Below, in pieces: positions 47,496-55,533 of a stretch of 64,000 bases of DNA (its first letter is position 1; the number at the start of each line of letters is the position of its first letter). Location of the stretch: assembly GCA_016715825.1 (NCBI GenBank), contig JADJXO010000008.1, positions 1-64,000 on the forward strand. The letters run 5' to 3'. Source of the stretch: Nitrospira sp. GTDB lineage: Bacteria; Nitrospirota; Nitrospiria; Nitrospirales; Nitrospiraceae. The notes under the pieces are model-generated. The model was not told where the DNA came from. It saw only the letters and a list, made by a program, of their open reading frames with translations, and ran no database searches. The position numbers and the translations under genes were made by a program.

Positions 47496-48062
47496 TTACC
47501 GAACATCTCGCCGTTCCTCTTCCTGCTCCAAACGCTCAAAGAGACGATCGGCATTCTTTCTCACATAGTCTCGAACCTGGGCATTGAGCTCTTTGGCCTG
47601 CTCCAAGTTGTTCTTCATATCCTCTAAATTGAGCTTGGTCAAGACATAATACGTATTGGTCTTGGGGTCCATATACTGATCGACTTTCCGCACGCCGCTG
47701 AGTGTCGTGGTCGTGATGGTCTTGATCGCGCGCTCGACGTTTTGCTCTTCCGTATTTCGCGTGAAATCCCCTGCCGTCGTCGAAGCGGCATAATCTCTCA
47801 TTAAATATCCCGTATAGGTTTCGAAGGTCTTTGCAATCTCGGCCCGGCCTCGGTTCTCTGCCGTATCCCATGCCAGCGGGATATTGCGTACTCCCGTGAC
47901 AGCACCCACCCCATAAAAGGCTTTGCTGTCTTTTTCATTGAACGCCCCGGATCCCATTTGGACCCACTTGGGGGGACCACCGCAAGCCACAAGTGTCACC
48001 ATTAGCAGGACCGTAAGACAGAGGCCGACCAGCCTCGAGTGAGTCAGTTGCGACCTGATCAT
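47496..48062 (-). CDS. LPP20-like lipoprotein, first gene of lipoprotein operon
   Basis: 188 residues; GAGGAGG six bases before the ATG. The signal ends at a lipobox VTLVAC. The mature part (KAFYGVGAVTGVRNIPLAWD; TAENRGRAEIAKTFETYTGY; VRKVDQYMDPKTNTYYVLTK) matches the LPP20/YdgH-like small-lipoprotein pattern that assembles a beta-alpha-beta unit. A charged helix ends the protein (LFERLEQEEERRD). It leads an operon of four lipoprotein genes on the minus strand (gaps of 21 and 15 bp, then a 4-bp overlap). Confidence 0.75.
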   Translation of the reverse strand: MIRSQLTHSRLVGLCLTVLLMVTLVACGGPPKWVQMGSGAFNEKDSKAFYGVGAVTGVRNIPLAWDTAENRGRAEIAKTFETYTGYLMRDYAASTTAGDFTRNTEEQNVERAIKTITTTTLSGVRKVDQYMDPKTNTYYVLTKLNLEDMKNNLEQAKELNAQVRDYVRKNADRLFERLEQEEERRDVR

Positions 48063-48209
48063 AGCAATCCTCCTCCAGATGAATAAGAAGTGTTCCTTAC
48101 GTAGCGGCTACGCGTAAAAACCGTGAAATCATGCTAACATGTGGGTTTTAATCCGTCAACGCAACGCTCGCTACAAGCTTCACCCTCGATCACAAACCAA
48201 GGAGGATCT

Positions 48210-48380
48210 GTGGCAGACATCCAAATTACAGACGGGATTCTTCGCATTCAGCAGCTTGATATCCAAGACCCCACCGTGGCAGCCATCCTCTCGGCCTACC
48301 CTCAAACACGCTGGGCAGAAATCACACGTCGCGCAGTGAAGATTGGGCTGGGGTATTTGAAAGGCGGAGAACGGGACTAA
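48210..48380 (+). CDS. Small conserved-looking protein (56 residues)
   Basis: GTG start with GGAGG four bases upstream. The product begins MADIQITDGILRIQQLDIQD and continues with PTVAAILSAYPQTRWAEITR and RAVKIGLGYLKGGERD. It is helical and soluble with no known motif. Its stop overlaps the end of the convergent caspase-like gene by four bases. Divergent from the lipoprotein operon, with which it may share a promoter region. Confidence 0.55.
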   Translation: MADIQITDGILRIQQLDIQDPTVAAILSAYPQTRWAEITRRAVKIGLGYLKGGERD

Positions 48381-49750
48381 GGAGTCGGCGTACGATCGGC
48401 TTGGTTCACCGCTGCACGGGCTCGATCATGAGTGCCACCCAGCTCGACGTACCGACGAAACGCCTCGAGTGACTTGTGTGGCTCGCTGAGTCGATCAGCG
48501 TAGAGTTCCCCTAGCGCAAAGTAGGCATCCTGATAGGCGTCGTTCACACGCAGTGCCTGCTGCAAGGCTGTCTCGGCATCCCTAAACTGCCCGCGCTTTT
48601 CGTAGATCATTCCCAACATGTAAAAGGAATCAGGATTTTCTGGAGCATATTTTACAGCAAGAAGACCGGCACTCAAGGCCTCATCAAGATTTGGGAGAAC
48701 TTCCGATCGAACATAGCTCTTGAGGACGTAGGCATCGCCATAGGTGGGATCATACTCGATCGCGCGATTCAGCCGTTCGACCGCCTCTTCGATCGCCTTT
48801 CCTTCCTGGATCAAGGCGACGGCGCGTTCGTATTCAACCTTCGCGTGTTGCTGTCGTTCGGCAGGTGACCGAGGCTCCGCGCCGAATGTCAAAGCCGACT
48901 TGCGTCCTTCAATGAGGACACCGTCGCCATCTCCCTCGATGCGTAGAGTCGTCGGGAGTTGCTTGCCACTGGACGCGGCTCCAACTTGTTGCTCAAGATA
49001 GCGGCCTAACTCGGACACCATGAGCCAGCCGTTCTTGTCGAGATCCGCCGCTCCCGAAAGACCTGCGAGGAGCGTATGAACAAAGCGGCTCTCGTTATCG
49101 GGTCGTTCGGAAACTTCGCCCTGACGAGCCGCGCTAATCACTTGCACCGCACGGCGCTCTGTCTCCGATTCCGGACTCAGCCGCCCTTCCAGCGTAAGCT
49201 CTTGCGGCTTGGTCATTTCCCATCCAACGATCGGTGCATCCAGAATCAGCAATGTGTGTTTTGAGGCGGACCGCCGAGTAAATTCCTTGAGCTGTTCAAC
49301 TGTGACCGACTTGGTGACGTTGTTGAGCGGTGCATCAAACGGCACAAGATATCCCCGGTCCTGCCCATCGGCATCTGGTATCCAGCCGGTATGGCCTGCA
49401 TAGAAGATCACCAGTCGATCCATGCGCCCAACTTTTCTCGGGAGCACATCGTTTAAAATCTGGTGTAGACGCCGCGATCCAGCCTCCTTGTCGTAGAGTT
49501 CAACTACCTCGTCGAACCCCAACTGCCGAAAGGCCTCGGCGACTTTCTTTGCATCAGCGATCGCGCCTGGGATCGGCGGCCCCACCACATAGTGTTCAAT
49601 CCCGATCACGATCGCCCAAGACTTATAATAAAGCCCCTCAGGCCTTCCCAATTGCGCTTCAGCAACTGGCAGACAATGCAGCGATTGCAGGGTAATCAGG
49701 TAAGCAACCAGCATCACGGGTCTCGCAAGCATCATCCAAGCACATCTCAT
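48377..49750 (-). CDS. Caspase-fold (peptidase C14-like) protein with TPR, catalytic cysteine apparently missing
   Basis: About 457 residues from ATG 49750 (AGAGG six bases upstream); the frame is open to 49948. After a signal peptide, a caspase-like domain follows: WAIVIGIEHYVVGPPIPGAI, ADAKKVAEAFRQLGF and VIFYAGHTGW, where the histidine of the dyad is present. The position of the catalytic cysteine, normally in an LLILDACYSG-type motif, reads LLILDAPIVGW, so the nucleophile is absent. The C-terminal ~150 residues are TPR repeats (EEAVERLNRAIEYDPTYGDA; EKRGQFRDAETALQQALRVN; ALGELYADRLSEPHKSLEAF). It may be a pseudopeptidase scaffold in the periplasm. It lies close to the lipoprotein operon on the same strand. 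Confidence 0.78.
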   Translation of the reverse strand: MRCAWMMLARPVMLVAYLITLQSLHCLPVAEAQLGRPEGLYYKSWAIVIGIEHYVVGPPIPGAIADAKKVAEAFRQLGFDEVVELYDKEAGSRRLHQILNDVLPRKVGRMDRLVIFYAGHTGWIPDADGQDRGYLVPFDAPLNNVTKSVTVEQLKEFTRRSASKHTLLILDAPIVGWEMTKPQELTLEGRLSPESETERRAVQVISAARQGEVSERPDNESRFVHTLLAGLSGAADLDKNGWLMVSELGRYLEQQVGAASSGKQLPTTLRIEGDGDGVLIEGRKSALTFGAEPRSPAERQQHAKVEYERAVALIQEGKAIEEAVERLNRAIEYDPTYGDAYVLKSYVRSEVLPNLDEALSAGLLAVKYAPENPDSFYMLGMIYEKRGQFRDAETALQQALRVNDAYQDAYFALGELYADRLSEPHKSLEAFRRYVELGGTHDRARAAVNQADRTPTP

Positions 49751-49946
49751 CATCAACCTCTGTGGAGTGTTCATCGCCGAGGTCGTGAGCCTATCGTCGG
49801 CCATGACCGGTGTCAAGGAACTGAGTCGAAGCACTCGCCCTGGTGCGGTGAGATCGGTTCGCGGTCGTTGCACGGTTGCAGGTATCCATGACTTTCTCCA
49901 TAATGCTCTCTCCCTGGACTCCGTTGATGAAGGAGACACGCCTGCC

Positions 49947-51836
49947 ATGAGTGAACAGATCGAAACTCTGCTGAAAGAGAGTCGGACCTATCAGCCGACT
50001 CCCAAGACGATCGCTGCAGCCTATATCAAAGAGTACGAAACCGAGTACAAGAAATCCATCGCGGATCCGGAGACGTTCTGGAGCAATGCCGCCAAAGAAC
50101 TAGAGTGGTTTTCACCTTGGAACAAGGTCTTGGAGTGGGAGTATCCATGGGCGAAATGGTTTGTCGATGCACGATGCAACATCGCCTACAACTGTCTGGA
50201 TCGTCACGTTAAAACGTGGCGGAAGAATAAGGTCGCACTGATTTGGGTGGGCGAGAACGACCAGGAACGCATCTTCACGTACGGTGAACTCTCTCGGCAG
50301 GTCAACCGCTGCGCGAACGCCCTGAAGAAGCTCGGCCTTCAGAAAGGTGACCGTGTCACCATCTATCTCCCCAAAATCCCGGAACAAGTCATTGCCATGC
50401 TCGCATGCGCCAGGATCGGCGTGATCCACAGTGTGGTCTACTCAGGATTCAGCGCGCCGGCCCTCGCGAGTCGCATGAACGACGCCGAAGCTAAAGTCGT
50501 GATCACGGCCGATGTCGGATACGACCGGGGCAAGGTTATCAACCTCAAGCCCGTCGTAGACGAGGCACTCAAGACTTGTCCGACCGTTGGGCATGTCGTT
50601 GTGATCCGCCGCCAGGCACCGGGAATAGCGCTCTCCGCTCCGAAGGAACTCGATTGGAACGAATGGGTTAAGCATGAACGAGCAGTGTGCGAGGCAGAAC
50701 AACTCGATGCAGAAACTCCACTCTACATCCTCTACACATCCGGGACAACCGGTAAACCCAAGGGCGTCGTCCATGTCCATGGTGGCTACATGGTCGGCAC
50801 CTATCTGACGACCAAGTATGTGTTCGATTTGAAAGACGAGGACGTGTACTTCTGCGTGGCAGATCCCGGCTGGGTCACAGGCCATAGCTATATCGTCTAT
50901 GGCCCACTGCTCAATGGTGCGACAATCCTCACGGCAGAAGGAAAACCCGACTACCCCACTCCAGGACGCTGGTGGGATCTTATTGAACGGTACGGCGTCT
51001 CTATTTTCTACACGACTCCCACGGCCATCCGCCTCCTCATGCGGTACGGTGAAGACTGGCCCAAGAAGTTCGATCTCTCTACGCTCCGCATCCTCGGCAG
51101 CGTCGGAGAACCGATCAACCCGGAAGCCTGGGAATGGTTTCATCGCGCGGCAGGAGAAGACAAACCCATCATGGATACCTGGTGGCAGACCGAAACAGGA
51201 TCCATCTTGATTACCCCGCTTCCCACCGTGCCCTTGAAACCTGGCTCAGCCACGCGACCATTCCTTGGAATTGAGGCTGATGTGGTCGATCGAGAAGGAA
51301 ACAGCTTGCCTCCAAATGCAGGCGGATTTGCCGTGATCAAAAAACCTTGGCCCTCCATGATGCGCACAATTTACAAAGATCCTGAGCGGTACAAGGCCTA
51401 CTGGAACACGATCCCCAATTGTTATACGGCCGGCGACGTCTGTCATAAAGATGCCGACGGCTACATGTGGTTCATGGGCCGGGCTGATGATGTAATCAAG
51501 GTCGCCGGCAATCGGCTGGGCACCGCCGAGGTTGAAAGCGCCTTGGTCAGTCATCCTGCCGTCGCCGAGGCGGCCGTGATCGGCAAACCGCACAAGACGG
51601 TCGGTGAATCGATCAAGGCCTTTATCATCTTGAAGCAAGGTGAGCAGGATAGTCCGGATCTGATCAAGTCAATCAAGGATCAAGTCTTGAAAGAATTGGG
51701 TAAAATCGGGGTGCCATCTGAGATCGATATCGTCTCGTCACTGCCCAAGACTCGATCCGGGAAAATCATGCGCCGCGTGCTCAAAGCCAAAGAGCTAGGG
51801 CAAGACCCAGGAGACATTTCGACGATTGAGGAGTGA
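49947..51836 (+). CDS. acs: Acetyl-CoA synthetase
   Basis: 629 residues from ATG 49947 (AAGGAG eleven bases before; a longer frame upstream is not supported). It is an AMP-forming ligase: phosphate loop YILYTSGTTGKPKG, core WWQTETGSILITPLP, hinge DVIKVAGNRLGTAEVESALV and the C-terminal lysine in LPKTRSGKIMRRVLKAKELG, the residue acetylated in regulated Acs enzymes. N-terminal ACS_N domain is present (WFVDARCNIAYNCLDRHVKT). It makes acetyl-CoA from acetate, ATP and CoA. It is slightly shorter than E. coli Acs. A small membrane protein gene follows five bases later. Confidence 0.94.
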   Translation: MSEQIETLLKESRTYQPTPKTIAAAYIKEYETEYKKSIADPETFWSNAAKELEWFSPWNKVLEWEYPWAKWFVDARCNIAYNCLDRHVKTWRKNKVALIWVGENDQERIFTYGELSRQVNRCANALKKLGLQKGDRVTIYLPKIPEQVIAMLACARIGVIHSVVYSGFSAPALASRMNDAEAKVVITADVGYDRGKVINLKPVVDEALKTCPTVGHVVVIRRQAPGIALSAPKELDWNEWVKHERAVCEAEQLDAETPLYILYTSGTTGKPKGVVHVHGGYMVGTYLTTKYVFDLKDEDVYFCVADPGWVTGHSYIVYGPLLNGATILTAEGKPDYPTPGRWWDLIERYGVSIFYTTPTAIRLLMRYGEDWPKKFDLSTLRILGSVGEPINPEAWEWFHRAAGEDKPIMDTWWQTETGSILITPLPTVPLKPGSATRPFLGIEADVVDREGNSLPPNAGGFAVIKKPWPSMMRTIYKDPERYKAYWNTIPNCYTAGDVCHKDADGYMWFMGRADDVIKVAGNRLGTAEVESALVSHPAVAEAAVIGKPHKTVGESIKAFIILKQGEQDSPDLIKSIKDQVLKELGKIGVPSEIDIVSSLPKTRSGKIMRRVLKAKELGQDPGDISTIEE

Positions 51837-51841
51837 GGGTG

Positions 51842-52066
51842 ATGGGAAGGGGCGGGCGAAAACCGGGCGAGCCGATCTATCTTCGGCGGCATCTGCTCGC
51901 GCTCATCCTAGCGGTATGCCTGCCGGTAGTGCTGCTACAGCTCTACCAGATCTACATCGGCCCGGTGAGCTTCGATGCACAGATGGGATTTGGGATTTTC
52001 GTGTCGATCTTGGCCGGTCTCATCCTCTACTACACCTACCGATCATCCGCGAAAAATCAGCCATAG
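51842..52066 (+). CDS. Small membrane protein following acs
   Basis: 74 residues from MGRGGRKPGEPIYLRRHLLA. Two hydrophobic segments (LLALILAVCLPVVLLQLYQI and MGFGIFVSILAGLILYYTYR) and a basic N-terminus suggest a positive-inside helical hairpin. The five-base gap to acs indicates co-transcription and coupling. It could assist acetate transport or Acs localisation; no family recognised. Confidence 0.6.
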   Translation: MGRGGRKPGEPIYLRRHLLALILAVCLPVVLLQLYQIYIGPVSFDAQMGFGIFVSILAGLILYYTYRSSAKNQP

Positions 52067-52100
52067 AAAGCGTCTGGTTCTTCCCCAGGATATGATGTAG

Positions 52101-52119
52101 AAAGCAATTTTCTTGCTTT
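52101..52119 (+). terminator. Possible weak terminator hairpin after acs operon
   Basis: A 7-bp stem (AAAGCAA / TTGCTTT) with a 5-base loop lies 35 bp after the membrane protein stop. The stem is AT-rich and no T tract follows. Weak candidate. Confidence 0.3.
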
Positions 52120-52186
52120 AGGCCAGCGAGAAGTTCTCCACCTTCCCCACACCACACACAGAGTATCAGGATAGACTGAAATCACC

Positions 52187-52612
52187 TTAGTCCCAACACA
52201 GAAGATGAAAGGGCACCTCCCGCTGAATCACCTGGAAATCGGTGTGATTCGTTGTAATCACACTGGCACCAATGCTTCTTGCGGACAGCGCAATCAGCAC
52301 GTCAAAAGCGAGATCCCGCAGTTTGGTGGCCTCATAGTGTTCCCGCCGTCGAAGCCTGTTGAGGATCTCTGCGGCCTTCAGCCACTGCTGTTCTGTTGGC
52401 GTCAACACCTGGCATCGTCGGCTTAGCTCAAGAACAAACTTTCGTTCAGTAGCAGTGCGAGCCCCGCGGAGCAATTCGTGAAGCACAACAGAAGAGCAGC
52501 TAATGACAAAAGGAGACTGCAGCAAGCGAACCGTGAAGCGACCGGATCGGAAATTCTCAATGTAGATTGCGGTATCGAGCAGCGCGAACTTAGTGGTCTT
52601 CGCCGAAGGCAT
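52187..52612 (-). CDS. vapC: PIN-domain ribonuclease toxin, VapC-like
   Basis: 141 residues from ATG 52612, overlapping the antitoxin's 3' end by 23 bases. PIN residues are in place: LLDTAIYIENF (first aspartate), VVLHELLRGA (glutamate), LAFDVLIALSARSIGASVIT (aspartate) and TTNHTDFQVI. It would cleave RNA and is neutralised by the protein encoded just upstream. The overlap suggests coupled translation. Confidence 0.82.
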   Translation of the reverse strand: MPSAKTTKFALLDTAIYIENFRSGRFTVRLLQSPFVISCSSVVLHELLRGARTATERKFVLELSRRCQVLTPTEQQWLKAAEILNRLRRREHYEATKLRDLAFDVLIALSARSIGASVITTNHTDFQVIQREVPFHLLCWD

Positions 52613-52784
52613 CGGGCTTACCCACCGCGCTATATCGCTGGAGGATGCGATCGTGCGCAGCCTTTTCAGTGACCAAATCCAACGCGCGCTGCAGCGTTTC
52701 ACTCGTAGTCTTGGCGCCGAGTGCTTTTTGGGCTCGCCGCAATTGCGTGGGATCTAGCCTGGCGGAAACTTGGATAAGTGCCAT
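52590..52784 (-). CDS. Antitoxin of the VapC module, ribbon-helix-helix type
   Basis: 64 residues from MALIQVSARLDPTQLRRAQK, with AGAGG six bases upstream. The N-terminal strand and helices (TQLRRAQKALGAKTTSETLQ, RALDLV) fit a small ribbon-helix-helix DNA-binding antitoxin. The C-terminal HDRILQRYSAVGKPDAFGED should bind the toxin. It precedes and overlaps the PIN-domain gene. Confidence 0.75.
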   Translation of the reverse strand: MALIQVSARLDPTQLRRAQKALGAKTTSETLQRALDLVTEKAAHDRILQRYSAVGKPDAFGEDH

Positions 52785-52804
52785 GTCCGACCTCTTGTCG
52801 GACA
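52784..52804 (-). promoter_or_regulatory. Inverted repeat over antitoxin start and ribosome site
   Basis: TGTCCGAC and GTCGGACA form a perfect 8-bp inverted repeat separated by 5 bp. The AGAGG ribosome site overlaps its loop and the antitoxin ATG abuts one arm. It may be the antitoxin's operator or an mRNA hairpin that limits translation. Confidence 0.55.
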
Positions 52805-52976
52805 ATGTACCAAATTCTGTCAGACATCGTCAAGACGGTTACACTGTTCGCACTGGAGGCAGGTTGTGGGGGAATGAACGGAACTGCTTTCACAAGTCAT
52901 ACCGCAGCCGAGGCGTCACATCGAGAATCACGCCCAAAGTCGCGACGCAGAGAAGAAAATACCAGCTGGCAATCAT

Positions 52977-53228
52977 GTGTGGGCTGGGGCAGTGAGAGCA
53001 GATCACACCAAATCGTTTCCATTATGCACGATGCAAGATCCGACCCCAAGCGTAGTGAAATCAAAAGTGCGGGCGAAAGTCGAACATGCCTTCTTGGTCA
53101 TCAACCGCATCTTCGGGTGGGCCACAGTCCGGTACCGCGGGCTGGCAAAGAATACGCACTGGCTGTATATCAGCTGCGGGTTAGCGAATCTCTATGTCGC
53201 ACGGAGGCGGCTCATGGCAGGGGCGTAG
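52977..53228 (+). pseudogene. IS5-family transposase, C-terminal remnant
   Basis: An open frame of 83 codons encodes DHTKSFPLCTMQDPTPSVVK, then KVEHAFLVINRIFGWATVRY and RGLAKNTHWLYISCGLANLY, VARRRLMAGA. The VEH...RYRGLAKN pattern is the C-terminal end of IS5-family transposases and carries the glutamate of the DDE triad (VEH). The preceding two thirds of the gene are absent. It is a dead fragment next to toxin-antitoxin genes. Confidence 0.78.
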
Positions 53229-53369
53229 GGAACGTGGGGGCCAGAGGCCAGCCACGGGTCATCAGACGGTGGGCTCCCCCATGAACAGGCCTGTGAAGTA
53301 GCGGATGCCCACCGAATTTGACCTGAGAATCACTCGAGAACCAGCGTTCTGAATGGAGCTGTGAATTAA

Positions 53370-53666
53370 TCAGAGCTTCCCTAGAAGCGCTGCCTGAACA
53401 CTGTCAACTATGGGCATGGTGATCGCGCTGTCGTGGTCAACTCCTCTGAATGATTTCCCCCTGGCGAAGCACCATAGCGCTTCGGCATAGTTTGTGGACA
53501 ACTCCGGCGCGAGTCGTGTCCCTGCGGGTGTTACGAAGATCATAATCTCTGTTGCCGTGGACCGGAGAATCCGAGTTTGTACCGCCGAGTCGGTAGCGCG
53601 CCTGACTTCGTCGGAAAGCCGATCAGTCAGTTGCGCCTTAATCAACTGCACATAGTCAGCTGTCAT
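53370..53666 (-). CDS. Hypothetical protein, 98 residues
   Basis: Starts MTADYVQLIKAQLTDRLSDE with AAAGGG five bases before the ATG. The chain reads as a small soluble alpha/beta protein (QTRILRSTATEIMIFVTPAG; NYAEALWCFARGKSFRGVDH). No signal, membrane segment or motif recognised. It is isolated in an accessory stretch between the IS5 remnant and the ribE/HigA region. Confidence 0.45.
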   Translation of the reverse strand: MTADYVQLIKAQLTDRLSDEVRRATDSAVQTRILRSTATEIMIFVTPAGTRLAPELSTNYAEALWCFARGKSFRGVDHDSAITMPIVDSVQAALLGKL

Positions 53667-53924
53667 TGCCGCCCTTTCCAGAAGAGTGAATCAGCCTCGT
53701 GGGCAGGCTGAGTCGCGTAGGAGTATTGGGTGGGATTCACGATCTAACAATGTTTAGGCGGATCCGCATGACATACCCTCATTGAAGAGGCTTACATCCC
53801 ATCCAGCGGACTACGGACACCGCTGGCCCTCGATGAAGGACATCCGCATAGATAATCCTCAAGGTCTGAGTCACCAATAGCTCTTGAGCGCACCCACGAT
53901 ACACACGCACATGACCGCGACAAA
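53667..53924. other. Intergenic stretch
   Basis: About 260 bp upstream of the hypothetical gene and downstream of the decayed ribE fragment. No gene or structure recognised. Confidence 0.35.
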
Positions 53925-54090
53925 TTAAATCAGCCCGCGCTTCTGTAGATGGTCTGTATCGATGTTGATGGTGAGTATAGGAGACTGGCCGCGCTCTTAG
54001 AGCAGCCGCTCGACGTACTTGCCAATGAGGTCGGACTCGAGATTCACGGAATCGTTCACCTGCTTGAGACCAAGCGCCGTCACTTTCGGA
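53925..54090 (-). pseudogene. Second, decayed copy of the ribE 3' end
   Basis: The minus strand encodes ALGLKQVNDSVNLESDLIGK, then YVERLL, a stop, ERGQSPILTINIDTDHLQKR and GLI with a stop at 53925-53927. This parallels the last ~50 residues of the intact riboflavin synthase at 54723-55376, with many silent and some replacement changes (roughly four fifths identical by eye). One glutamine codon has become TAA. The 5' part of this copy is absent; the HigA antitoxin gene begins about ten bases away. Confidence 0.8.
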
Positions 54091-54099
54091 CATGCACGC

Positions 54100-54402
54100 T
54101 TAGGCAACATGCTGCTGGATATGCCTCTCAATTTCTGGCCCAATCGTACGTTGGGCAACTCGCAGGTCAAACTCCCCCTGGAGTCCGATCCAGAGATCCG
54201 ACGACGTTCCCAAATACCGGCTGAGCCGGAGCGCGGTATCAGCTGTAATGGCGCGCTTTCCATTGACGATCGCGCTGATCCGTCCCGGCGAGACATGAAT
54301 CTCACGGGCAAGCCGATTGATGCTGATGTCCATCGGCTTCATGAACTCTTCGAATAAAATTTCACCCGGATGTATCGGCTCCAGCAACCGTTTGCGCGCC
54401 AT
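54100..54402 (-). CDS. higA: HigA-type antitoxin (XRE helix-turn-helix)
   Basis: 100 residues from ATG 54402 (GAGG six bases upstream). The family signature PIHPGEILFEEFMKPMDISI is followed by a helix-turn-helix (NRLAREIHVSPGRISAIVNG, then KRAITADTALRLSRYLGTSS). The C-terminal helix LQGEFDLRVAQRTIGPEIER is intact. HigA binds HigB and represses the module. Its toxin partner just upstream is internally deleted, so this may be an orphan antitoxin. Confidence 0.87.
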   Translation of the reverse strand: MARKRLLEPIHPGEILFEEFMKPMDISINRLAREIHVSPGRISAIVNGKRAITADTALRLSRYLGTSSDLWIGLQGEFDLRVAQRTIGPEIERHIQQHVA

Positions 54403-54410
54403 ATTGCACC

Positions 54411-54600
54411 TCAATGATAGTCCACAATCTCCACATCATGGGTATCGCCCTGAACCCACAAGAAACAGATCATCCAGCACCTTCGCCCGATGGAGCAGCA
54501 ACAGTTTTCGTCTGGCGATCCTCTCAAATGCACGAAAGCGCGGCACCTCTTCATCGGCAAACAACGACTCGGTCGCCTTTGATCTGAATGACCGTATCAT
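54411..54600 (-). pseudogene. higB: HigB toxin gene with internal deletion
   Basis: Starting at ATG 54600 it reads MIRSFRSKATESLFADEEVP, RFRAFERIARRKLLLLHRAK and VLDDL as a normal HigB N-terminus, then loses its frame. The end of the gene is still visible in another frame as CFLWVQGDTHDVEIVDYH with a stop at 54411. About 30 codons between these blocks (the segment with the catalytic basic residues, normally containing RLEALKGD and YSIRIN-like sequence) are missing. The toxin should be inactive. Confidence 0.75.
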
Positions 54601-54722
54601 CTGGCGTCAGTCTATTCCGCTACGCGACATAGGTCAAGCATCAACTATTGTCTAGATGAGATGTACATGGGGAGAGGCGGCTGAGCACGGTGGCAGCCAG
54701 AAGCGCTTCCGATTCGCAGCGA

Positions 54723-55376
54723 TCAGATCAGTCCGCGCTTCTGCAGGTAGTCTGTATCGATGCTGAGGGTGGGTTTCGGAAATTGGCCTCGCTCTTGGAG
54801 CAGACGTTCGACATACTTCCCAATGAGGTCGGATTCAAGGTTGACGGAATCGTTCACCTGCTTGAGTCCAAGTGTCGTCACCTTGGCCGTGTGCGGAATG
54901 ATGGCGACGGAGAACCCCTTGTCGTTCACATCGTTGATCGTCAAACTGATTCCATCCACCGTAATTGACCCCTTGGCCACACAGTATCGCAAGATATTCG
55001 GCGGCGCTTCGATGGCCAACAGAATCGCGTTGGCATCTTGCTGTCGGCTCCGGATCACGCCGACTCCATCCACATGGCCGGCCACCAGATGCCCACCGAT
55101 GCGTTCGTTGAGCTTCATCGCCCGTTCGAGATTGACCGGCATGCCCACCGGGTAGCTCCCCAGCGTCGTCACGGAGAGCGTTTCCGGCGAGACCTCGACG
55201 GAAAAGTCGCGCTCGGTTTTCGAGACGACCGTGAGACAGATGCCATTCACACTCACACTGTCACCAATCTTGAGGTCGGCCATCACCGTCGAAGCCAAAA
55301 TCGTGAGCTTCGCACCGGTCAGCGATTTCTTCAAGACCGTGATCGCGCCCATTTCTTCGACAATGCCGGTAAACAT
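54723..55376 (-). CDS. ribE: Riboflavin synthase alpha chain
   Basis: 217 residues, usual length. The N-terminal MFTGIVEEMGAITVLKKSLT and the duplicated lumazine-binding halves (GDSVSVNGICLTVVSKTERD; KGSITVDGISLTINDVND) are typical, as is GHLVAGHVDGVGVI. It dismutates 6,7-dimethyl-8-ribityllumazine to riboflavin. It is the last gene of a long minus-strand run that also contains ribD. Its start overlaps the stop of a 38-residue membrane peptide gene (TGATG). Confidence 0.95.
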   Translation of the reverse strand: MFTGIVEEMGAITVLKKSLTGAKLTILASTVMADLKIGDSVSVNGICLTVVSKTERDFSVEVSPETLSVTTLGSYPVGMPVNLERAMKLNERIGGHLVAGHVDGVGVIRSRQQDANAILLAIEAPPNILRYCVAKGSITVDGISLTINDVNDKGFSVAIIPHTAKVTTLGLKQVNDSVNLESDLIGKYVERLLQERGQFPKPTLSIDTDYLQKRGLI

Positions 55377-55492
55377 CAGTCTTTCCTCAGGATGATCTGT
55401 TTCACCACGTAGACAAGCAACACAAGCAGCACCACCACGCCCAGAACAGCCAGCACGCCGATTGTGAGATCGCCCGTCGACATGTCCTTCAT
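55376..55492 (-). CDS. 38-residue single-span membrane peptide upstream of ribE
   Basis: MKDMSTGDLTIGVLAVLGVV followed by VLLVLLVYVVKQIILRKD: one hydrophobic helix of about 22 residues with an acidic N-terminus and basic C-terminus. Its stop overlaps the ribE ATG by one base, which implies translational coupling. No good ribosome site precedes it; a TATAAT box nine bases before the ATG suggests a leaderless start. Function unknown. Confidence 0.6.
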   Translation of the reverse strand: MKDMSTGDLTIGVLAVLGVVVLLVLLVYVVKQIILRKD

Positions 55493-55501
55493 CTCGCGGC
55501 C

Positions 55502-55530
55502 ATTATAGCGCAGCTACGTCATGATGGCAC
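55502..55530 (-). promoter_or_regulatory. Candidate promoter for the small peptide and ribE
   Basis: A perfect TATAAT (-10) at 55502-55507 and a GTGCCA (four of six bases of the -35 consensus) at 55525-55530 are 17 bp apart. It lies just after the MFS gene stop. It would give a transcript starting within a few bases of the peptide's ATG. Confidence 0.45.
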
Positions 55531-55533
55531 GAC

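Noticed and set aside
50442..51143. Minus-strand 233-codon open frame inside acs
   Set aside because: Antisense shadow of a highly conserved gene; no start signals.
55038..55412. Plus-strand frame opposite ribE
   Set aside because: Shadow of ribE; the matching plus-strand frame near 53949 arises only because the ribE end is duplicated.
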